Source of the DNA: Pseudonocardia ammonioxydans
Lineage (GTDB): Bacteria; Actinomycetota; Actinomycetes; Mycobacteriales; Pseudonocardiaceae
Assembly (NCBI RefSeq): GCF_900115005.1
Contig: NZ_FOUY01000046.1
Span: 1 to 46,532 of the forward strand
Direction of reading: 5' to 3'
DNA: 46,532 bases
Position 1 is the first letter of the stretch, and the number at the start of each line of letters is the position of its first letter. The translations under genes were made by a program, and so were the position numbers. Shown here one piece after another: positions 39,837 to 46,532 of the stretch. The notes under the pieces are model-generated. The model was not told where the DNA came from and did not search any database. It saw only the letters and a list, made by a program, of their open reading frames with translations.

Positions 39837-41102
39837 TCAGCCGCGCTGCGCGAGCGCCTCGCGGACGGCGGCGCTGGTCGACGGCACCGTGGCCGTCGGA
39901 CCGACCTCGCCGGACACGGCGTCCAGCGTCTTCAGGCCGTCACCGGTGATCATCAGGACGGTCTCGGCGTCCGGGTCGAGCGCGCCGGCCTCGAGCAGCT
40001 TGCGGGTGGTCGCGACCGTGACCCCGCCCGCGGTCTCGGCGAACACGCCCTCGGTCTCGGCGAGCAGCCGGATCCCGGCCACGACCTCCTCGTCGGACAC
40101 GTGCCCGATCGAGCCGCCGGTGCGGCGCACCGAGTCCAGCACGTAGGGACCGTCCGCGGGGTTGCCGATCGCGAGCGAGCGGGCGATCGTGTCCGGCTTC
40201 TGCGGCTGGATCACGTCGTGACCGTCCTCGAAGGCCCGCGCGACCGGCGAGCAGCCGGTGGCCTGGGCACCGAACACGGTGTACGGGGTCGGCTCGACCA
40301 GGCCCAGCGTGGCGAGCTCGGTGAACCCCTTGTCGATCTTGGTGAGCTGCGAGCCGGACGCGACCGGGACCACGACCTGCTCGGGCAGCCGCCAGCCGAG
40401 CTGCTCGGCGACCTCGAACCCGAGGGTCTTGGAGCCCTCGGCGTAGTACGGGCGGACGTTGACGTTCACGAACGCCCAGTCCTCGTGCTCGGCGGCCAGC
40501 TCGGTGGCGAGCCGGTTGACGTCGTCGTAGTTGCCGTCCACCGCGAGCAGGGTGCCGCCGTACACCGCGGTGGTGATGATCTTCGGCTGCTCCAGCGAGG
40601 ACGGGATCAGCACGACCGAGTCCCAGCCCGCGCGGGCGGCGGCGGCCGCGACGGCGTTGGCCAGGTTGCCGGTCGAGGGGCAGCAGAGCACCGAGAAGCC
40701 GAGCTCACGGGCGGCGGCCAGGGCCACGGCGACCACGCGGTCCTTGAACGAGTGCGTGGGGTTGCCGGTGTCGTCCTTGACCCAGACCTTGCGGATGCCG
40801 AGCGCCGCGGCGAGGTTGTCGGCCTCGATCAGCCGGGTCAGCCCGGGCTCGGTGTTCGCGTGCTCGTGCACGGTGCTCGGCACGGGCAGCAGGTCCTTGT
40901 AGCGCCAGATCGACTTCGGGCCGGCCTCGATCGACGCCCGGGTCACCGCGGGGAAGTCGTAGGCCACCTCGAGCGGGCCGAAACACTGCGGGCAGGCGAA
41001 CTCCGCCGCGAGCGGAACCTGGTGCCCGCACTCCCGGCAGGACAGCGCACGCGCCGGCCCCAGGTCGTAGGAGGTGGTTTCGGGCGCAGCAGTGAGAGTC
41101 AC
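39837..41102 (-). CDS. thrC: Threonine synthase
   Basis: 421 residues, PLP fold type II. An N-terminal zinc-ribbon-like part (LSCRECGHQVPLAAEFACPQ) precedes the PLP Lys motif NPTHSFKDRVVAVALAAARE. The phosphate cup is in CPSTGNLANAVAAAAARAG, and VPVASGSQLTKIDKGF and FAETAGGVTVATTRKLLEA follow. Converts O-phosphohomoserine to threonine. GTG 41102 sits 8 bp after a SAM-I riboswitch; the GAGGAG ribosome binding site overlaps the riboswitch's closing helix. It lies between comEC and holA on the other strand, where mycobacteria have no such gene as far as I recall. Confidence 0.95.
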   Translation of the reverse strand: MTLTAAPETTSYDLGPARALSCRECGHQVPLAAEFACPQCFGPLEVAYDFPAVTRASIEAGPKSIWRYKDLLPVPSTVHEHANTEPGLTRLIEADNLAAALGIRKVWVKDDTGNPTHSFKDRVVAVALAAARELGFSVLCCPSTGNLANAVAAAAARAGWDSVVLIPSSLEQPKIITTAVYGGTLLAVDGNYDDVNRLATELAAEHEDWAFVNVNVRPYYAEGSKTLGFEVAEQLGWRLPEQVVVPVASGSQLTKIDKGFTELATLGLVEPTPYTVFGAQATGCSPVARAFEDGHDVIQPQKPDTIARSLAIGNPADGPYVLDSVRRTGGSIGHVSDEEVVAGIRLLAETEGVFAETAGGVTVATTRKLLEAGALDPDAETVLMITGDGLKTLDAVSGEVGPTATVPSTSAAVREALAQRG

Positions 41103-41110
41103 GAGATCTC

Positions 41111-41258
41111 CTCATCTGTCCCGCCGGGCGGCGGGTCGGAATTGGCACCGTGTTCGTCGACGTCCGGGCACACGCGTGGACGCGCGGCCGGGCGGATCGT
41201 CGTGCGACGCCGGTTGCCGGGGCTTCAACGGGCCGTTCCCTCTGCCCCTCTGGATGAG
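41111..41258 (-). ncRNA. SAM-I riboswitch controlling thrC
   Basis: On the minus strand the consensus runs in order: P1 5-prime strand CTCATC (41253-41258), then CAGAGGGGCAGAGGGAACGG, CCCGTTGAAGCCCCGGCAACC (the G-A-x-x-C-C-C-G-C-A-A-C-C kink-turn/core), a variable stem, GGTGCCAATTCCGACCC, and P1 3-prime strand GATGAG (41111-41116). All core blocks of the S-box are present. The thrC Shine-Dalgarno GAGGAG (41108-41113) shares three bases with P1, so SAM binding, by closing P1, should block translation of threonine synthase. Confidence 0.9.
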
Positions 41259-41390
41259 CCGTATTCGGTTGTGTGTCCGGGCCGGGGACCGGCCGGAGCG
41301 AGGAGGACGTTACGTGACGTCGTGTGTTCGTGGCCAGCCGCCACCTCGATCCCGGACGCGGCCGACCGCTCGTCGGGGGTGTGCGCCACG

Positions 41391-42380
41391 ATGGGGACCG
41401 TGAGCAGGACCCGTGACGCCGGCACCCCACCCGCACCGCTGCAGCTGGTCGTCGGGGACGAGGAGTTCCTGGCCGAACGGACAGTGTCCGACCTGGTCAG
41501 ACGGGTGCGCGAGCACGACTCCGAGGTCGAGCTGCACCGGCTGCGGACCTCCGAGGTCGCGCCTGACGAGCTCGCCGGGCACCTGAGCCCCTCGCTGTTC
41601 GCGGAGGGCCGCGTGATCGTGCTCACGCACGCCCAGGACGCGACCAAGGACATGGTCACGGCGATCTCGCGGTACGTGCGGGACCCGGCCGAGGGGATCG
41701 TCCTGGTCGTCCAGCACGCGGGCGGCGCCAAGGGCAAGGCGCTGGTGGACCTGATGAAGAAGTCCGGAGCGCACGTCACGACCTGTGCGCGGATCACCCG
41801 TGCCGACGAGCGCTCCGACTTCGTGCACGCCGAGGTCCGGCGCAACGGCGGGTCCATCACGCCGGGCGCCCTCGCGGTGCTCGTCGAGGCGGTCGGCTCC
41901 GACCTGCGCGAGCTCGCATCGGCGGCCGGTCAGCTCGTCTCCGACACCGGCGGGCGGATCGACGAGGCCGGGGTGCGGCGCTACTACCGGGGCCGGGCCG
42001 AGTCGTCCGGCTTCGCCGTGGCCGACGCCGCCGTCGCGGGTGACCGCCGGGGTGCGCTGGAGGCGTTGCGCTGGGCCCTGGTGCTGGGCGTCCCGCACGT
42101 GCTGATCGCCGACGCGCTCGCCGACTCGGTCCGCACCCTCGCCAAGGTGGGGTCCGCCGGCCGCGGCGACCCGAACCGGCTGGCGAGCGAGCTGGGCATG
42201 CCGCCGTGGAAGATCCGCAAGGCGCAGGGGACGGTCCGGCAGTGGCGGCCCGAGCAGCTGGCGGTCGCGATCGCCGCGACCGCCGGGGTGAACGCCGACG
42301 TCAAGGGCGTCGCCGCGGACCCGGAGTACGCGCTCGAGCGGGCCGTGCTCGCCGTCGTGGACGCCCGCGGGGCCCGCTGA
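41391..42380 (+). CDS. holA: DNA polymerase III delta subunit
   Basis: 329 residues: LQLVVGDEEFLAERTVSDLV, FAEGRVIVLTHAQDATKDMV, GSDLRELASAAGQLVSDTG, and the C-terminal collar helices (LGMPPWKIRKAQGTVRQWRP). The delta subunit opens the beta clamp in the clamp loader. ATG 41391; a GTG nine bases on is an alternative. Reading frame upstream is open all the way back into comEC, so the stop at 42380 is the only one for both. Neighbours rpsT and lepA match the mycobacterial order. Confidence 0.95.
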   Translation: MGTVSRTRDAGTPPAPLQLVVGDEEFLAERTVSDLVRRVREHDSEVELHRLRTSEVAPDELAGHLSPSLFAEGRVIVLTHAQDATKDMVTAISRYVRDPAEGIVLVVQHAGGAKGKALVDLMKKSGAHVTTCARITRADERSDFVHAEVRRNGGSITPGALAVLVEAVGSDLRELASAAGQLVSDTGGRIDEAGVRRYYRGRAESSGFAVADAAVAGDRRGALEALRWALVLGVPHVLIADALADSVRTLAKVGSAGRGDPNRLASELGMPPWKIRKAQGTVRQWRPEQLAVAIAATAGVNADVKGVAADPEYALERAVLAVVDARGAR

Positions 42381-42439
42381 CCGGCCGCACACCGACGGCC
42401 GAACAGACGAGGGCCGCACAGACGACGGCTGCACAAACG

Positions 42440-42475
42440 ACGACGGCGCCGCCCCGAGCGGGGCGGCGCCGTCGT
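42440..42475. terminator. Bidirectional terminator between holA and rpsT
   Basis: ACGACGGCGCCGCCCC (42440-42455), loop GAGC, and the perfect complement GGGGCGGCGCCGTCGT (42460-42475): a 16-bp stem between two convergent genes. Just before it, a degenerate ~15-bp motif (CGCACAGACGA and similar) repeats three times. Confidence 0.85.
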
Positions 42476-42492
42476 GCGGTGAACCGTGGGGC

Positions 42493-42756
42493 TCAGGCGC
42501 CCGTCTGGTTGAGGCGCTTCGCCATGGCCGACTTGCGGTTCGCGGCCTGGTTCTTGTGGATGACGCCCTTGCCGGCCGCCTTGTCCAGGGCCCGGGCCGC
42601 CTTGCGCTGCAGCTCGGTGGTGTTGTCGGCGCCCTGGTCAGCGGCCTCGCGGAAGTGGCGGATGGCGGTCTTGACCGACGACTTCACCGACTTGTTGCGC
42701 TGCCGGCGCTTCTCGTTGGTCTTGACCCGCTTGATCTGCGACTTGATGTTGGCCAC
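42493..42756 (-). CDS. rpsT: Ribosomal protein bS20
   Basis: 87 residues: ANIKSQIKRVKTNEKRRQRN, KSSVKTAIRHFREA, then KGVIHKNQAANRKSAMAKRL, the full S20 sequence pattern (16S-binding, all helical, very basic). GTG 42756 (the usual M/V-A-N-I-K-S start) with AGAGG 6 bp upstream; the longer frame to 42858 is leader. The leader carries ACGCAGAGCAAG twice. Confidence 0.97.
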   Translation of the reverse strand: MANIKSQIKRVKTNEKRRQRNKSVKSSVKTAIRHFREAADQGADNTTELQRKAARALDKAAGKGVIHKNQAANRKSAMAKRLNQTGA

Positions 42757-43090
42757 GTCTGCCTCTGGTCTTCCTGCCTGCTCAGTACGGCTGGTCTGCT
42801 TGCTCTGCGTCTCTGGCTTGCTCTGCGTCCGGTCCGCTCCGGCGGCACCGAACGGCATGGCTGGAGAGAGGGTCCAGGGCCGTTCCGGGCGAGCACGCCG
42901 AGCGCTCGACGCACAAGGTTACCAGCGGCGTGCCGGGGTCCCGCTGCGGGTCACCGGAGCCCGGTCGGGGCCCGCCGGCCGCCCCGCGGTGGCCCGTGCC
43001 CGGTACCACCGCACCCGTCCCGCGCGACATGGGACGATGGGCGCGAGTGCCACCTGCCCCGACGCGACTGCGAAAGCCGAGTAGAGCCGA

Positions 43091-44953
<1,863 letters not shown>

Positions 44954-44986
44954 CGGGACCGGCACTCGCCGGCACCGGATATGGAG

Positions 44987-45016
44987 CGGGCCCGACCCCC
45001 GAGGGGGTCGGGCCCG
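44987..45016. terminator. Bidirectional terminator after lepA
   Basis: CGGGCCCGACCCCC (44987-45000) and GGGGGTCGGGCCCG (45003-45016), a perfect 14-bp stem with a 2-nt nominal loop, placed between convergent lepA and the MarR gene. Confidence 0.85.
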
Positions 45017-45040
45017 ACGTGTACGTGGGGGAGGAGGGAG

Positions 45041-45511
45041 CTACAGGACGGATCCCGTGCGGGGGCCGGGGATGGTGCTGTCGCAGGCGGCGGGGCGCGC
45101 GGCGGGAGCACGGCGGGGGGACAGGATGCGCTGCACCCGCTGGCAGACCGACTCGACGACGGTCCGCCCCTCGGCGGAGAGGTGCACGAGGACGCGGCGG
45201 CGGTCGAGCGGGTCGGCCGACCGGTAGGCCAGCTTCTTCTCGACCAGGCGGTCGACGATGCGGGTCGCCGTGGGAGCGGGGAGCGACGTGTGTCCCGCGA
45301 TCTCGCCCATGCTGCGGCCGGTGCCGCGGGCGAGCATCAGCAGGACCCGCCAACCGTCACGGCTGACATCGGTCGAGGACGGGTTGGTGGACAGGGCGCT
45401 GGCCACGGCGTGGTCGACCCGGTCCAGGAACTCGACGACACCCGCGGCTCCAGGCGTCGGGGCGGCCATGGTGGCCGTCCCCGACGCCCGTCGACTGAAA
45501 GGCTCGGTCAC
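45041..45511 (-). CDS. MarR-family regulator
   Basis: 156 residues. The winged HTH reads GWRVLLMLARGTGRSMGEIA, then GHTSLPAPTATRIVDRLVEK and YRSADPLDRRRVLVHLSAEG, the standard MarR helix plus D-x-R wing. GTG 45511 is the first start; the ATG at 45469 (MAAPTPGAAG) is also possible. The palindrome TTCGGCCGAA lies 22 bp upstream. Target genes unknown; the MDR oxidoreductase beyond it is on the same strand and upstream. Confidence 0.88.
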   Translation of the reverse strand: MTEPFSRRASGTATMAAPTPGAAGVVEFLDRVDHAVASALSTNPSSTDVSRDGWRVLLMLARGTGRSMGEIAGHTSLPAPTATRIVDRLVEKKLAYRSADPLDRRRVLVHLSAEGRTVVESVCQRVQRILSPRRAPAARPAACDSTIPGPRTGSVL

Positions 45512-45532
45512 GATGACGGACTGTACTTGTCA

Positions 45533-45542
45533 TTCGGCCGAA
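45533..45542. promoter_or_regulatory. Palindrome upstream of the MarR gene
   Basis: TTCGGCCGAA is a perfect 10-bp palindrome (extended by flanking A/T to about 13 bp) in the MarR gene's promoter region; possible autoregulatory site. Confidence 0.35.
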
Positions 45543-45690
45543 ATCCGACACTATCCTGGGGAAACCCGTTCACAGCGCCGGGCGGTCGTCACACTGCGGT
45601 GACGAACATGGCGTGGACCAGGGCCGATGGTCCCGGGGGACCACCGTCCGGGTGGATCACGACTAGATCACACCCCGATCACGTAACGCC

Positions 45691-46532
45691 TCAGCGGGTG
45701 AGCACGATCTTCCCCGCCGTCCGTCCGGCCGCCATCGTCTCGAACGCCTCGGCCGCGGAGTCCATCGGCAGCTCGGTCCCGATCTCCGGCGCGATCCCGG
45801 CGGTGGCGACGAAGTCCATGAGCTGGGCCAGCTCGTCGCGCGTCCCCATGGTCGACCCGACGACCTCGAGCTGTAGGAAGAACAGCCGCTGCAGGTCCGC
45901 CGGCGGGTTCGGGCCCGAGGTCGAGCCGCAGATCACGATCCGGCCGCCCGGGCGCAGGGCGCGCATCGAGTGCTTCCACGTGGCCTCGCCGACCGACTCC
46001 ATCACGGCGTCGACCTTGCCCGGCAGCTTCGCCCCGGACTCGAAGGTCGCGTCCGCGCCGAGCCGCTCGGCCAGCGCCCGCTTCTCCTCGTCGCGGCCGG
46101 TGACCCACACCTGGAACCCGGCGGCCTTCCCGAGCTGCACGAGCGCGGTCGACACACCGCCGGAGGCACCCTGGACGAGCACGGTCTGGCCCGGCTGCAG
46201 CCCGGACCGGGTGAACAGCATCCGGTAGGCGGTCAGCCACGCGGTGCCGAGCACCGCCCCCTGCGCCGGGGTGAGGCCCTTCGGGGCGGGGATCGCGTTG
46301 CGGGCCGGGACAATCACCCTGTCGGCCATCGTGCCCTGGTGCTTCTCGGTGAGCAGCGTGCGCCGGGGGTCGAGGGTCTCGTCCCCGCGCCAGTCCGGGT
46401 CACCGATGATCGGGTAGAGGACGACCTCGGTGCCGTCGGGGAGGGTCCCCGCACCGTCGCAGCCGAGGATCATGGGGAACTGGTCGGGCTTGATCCCGAC
46501 GCCGCGCAGCGTCCAGAGGTCGTGCATGTTGA
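45691..46532 (-). CDS. Zinc-binding-dehydrogenase-family (MDR) oxidoreductase, N-terminus outside window
   Basis: At least 280 residues visible, running off the right edge. The segment NMHDLWTLRGVG is where MDR enzymes have the N-H-x-D/C-x-W turn, and ILGCDGAGTL follows. The nucleotide-binding domain has QPGQTVLVQGASGGVSTALV and FQVWVTGRDEEKRALAERLG. GRIVICGSTSGPNPPADL and FFLQLEVVGSTMGTRDEL are typical of quinone-reductase/alcohol-dehydrogenase-like members. A catalytic zinc cannot be judged: the site's Cys is replaced by Met-His here. The frame has an ATG at 46527, but the preceding Asn codon shows the gene starts upstream, outside the window. Confidence 0.88.
   Translation of the reverse strand, partial: NMHDLWTLRGVGIKPDQFPMILGCDGAGTLPDGTEVVLYPIIGDPDWRGDETLDPRRTLLTEKHQGTMADRVIVPARNAIPAPKGLTPAQGAVLGTAWLTAYRMLFTRSGLQPGQTVLVQGASGGVSTALVQLGKAAGFQVWVTGRDEEKRALAERLGADATFESGAKLPGKVDAVMESVGEATWKHSMRALRPGGRIVICGSTSGPNPPADLQRLFFLQLEVVGSTMGTRDELAQLMDFVATAGIAPEIGTELPMDSAAEAFETMAAGRTAGKIVLTR

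Noticed and set aside
37737..42380. A single 1547-codon open frame
   Set aside because: It strings together element DNA, the comEC 3-prime part, antisense thrC and holA. The protein families change abruptly, and thrC on the other strand is certain.

Overview
The window is very GC-rich (by eye over 70 percent) and reads like an actinobacterial chromosome of Pseudonocardia type: GTG starts, GTGA/ATGA overlaps, long stop-free antisense frames, and a core gene order (rsfS, gpgP-like, octT-like, degV, comEA, comEC, holA, rpsT, lepA) that matches, from memory, the Mycobacterium tuberculosis Rv2420c-Rv2404c region. Genus is inference; the core gene identities rest on visible motifs.

Layout. 1-3.8 kb is a worn accessory stretch: the edge of an IS256-family element, a GIY-YIG protein, a sugar acetyltransferase, two gene remnants, a GNAT acetyltransferase and a TraSA/FtsK N-terminal-like protein without its ATPase. 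3.8-9.5 kb holds small metabolic and regulatory units (esterase, PadR with a divergent glycosidase-like gene, a peroxiredoxin-like gene divergent from a TetR regulator, two membrane proteins, a repeat-bearing small protein). 9.5-17.6 kb is a catabolic block: MetX-like hydrolase, AcoR/MimR-type Fis regulator and zinc alcohol dehydrogenase, then TetR, P450, 3Fe-4S ferredoxin, a methyltransferase and a MaoC hydratase. 17.7-23.9 kb is the core rsfS-to-comEC run.

At 23,891 comEC is cut inside the codons for its conserved S-G-A-N motif by a 14.26 kb integrated element that ends at 38,150; the remaining comEC codons resume in frame. The element has a large serine integrase beside attL, a 16-bp inverted-arm attP that can be rebuilt from the two junctions, a primase-helicase replication protein followed by direct repeats, an XRE regulator, a second (tyrosine) recombinase preceded by a perfect 11-6-11 bp dif-like palindrome, and a seven-gene minus-strand run of small zinc-ribbon or membrane proteins that ends in an HK97 prohead-protease-like protein. 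That protein appears to lack the family's catalytic His and Ser and carries four CxxC pairs. There is no portal, capsid, terminase, TraSA or relaxase, so the element looks like a replicating, non-self-transmissible island or phage satellite, not a complete prophage or AICE.

After the element come the comEC 3-prime part (no stop codon of its own), thrC on the minus strand under a clear SAM-I riboswitch whose closing helix covers the thrC ribosome binding site, holA, rpsT, lepA, a MarR regulator and an MDR oxidoreductase that leaves the window. The strongest leads are the comEC-targeting island with its two recombination systems, its probably inactive prohead-protease-like protein, and the SAM-controlled threonine synthase.
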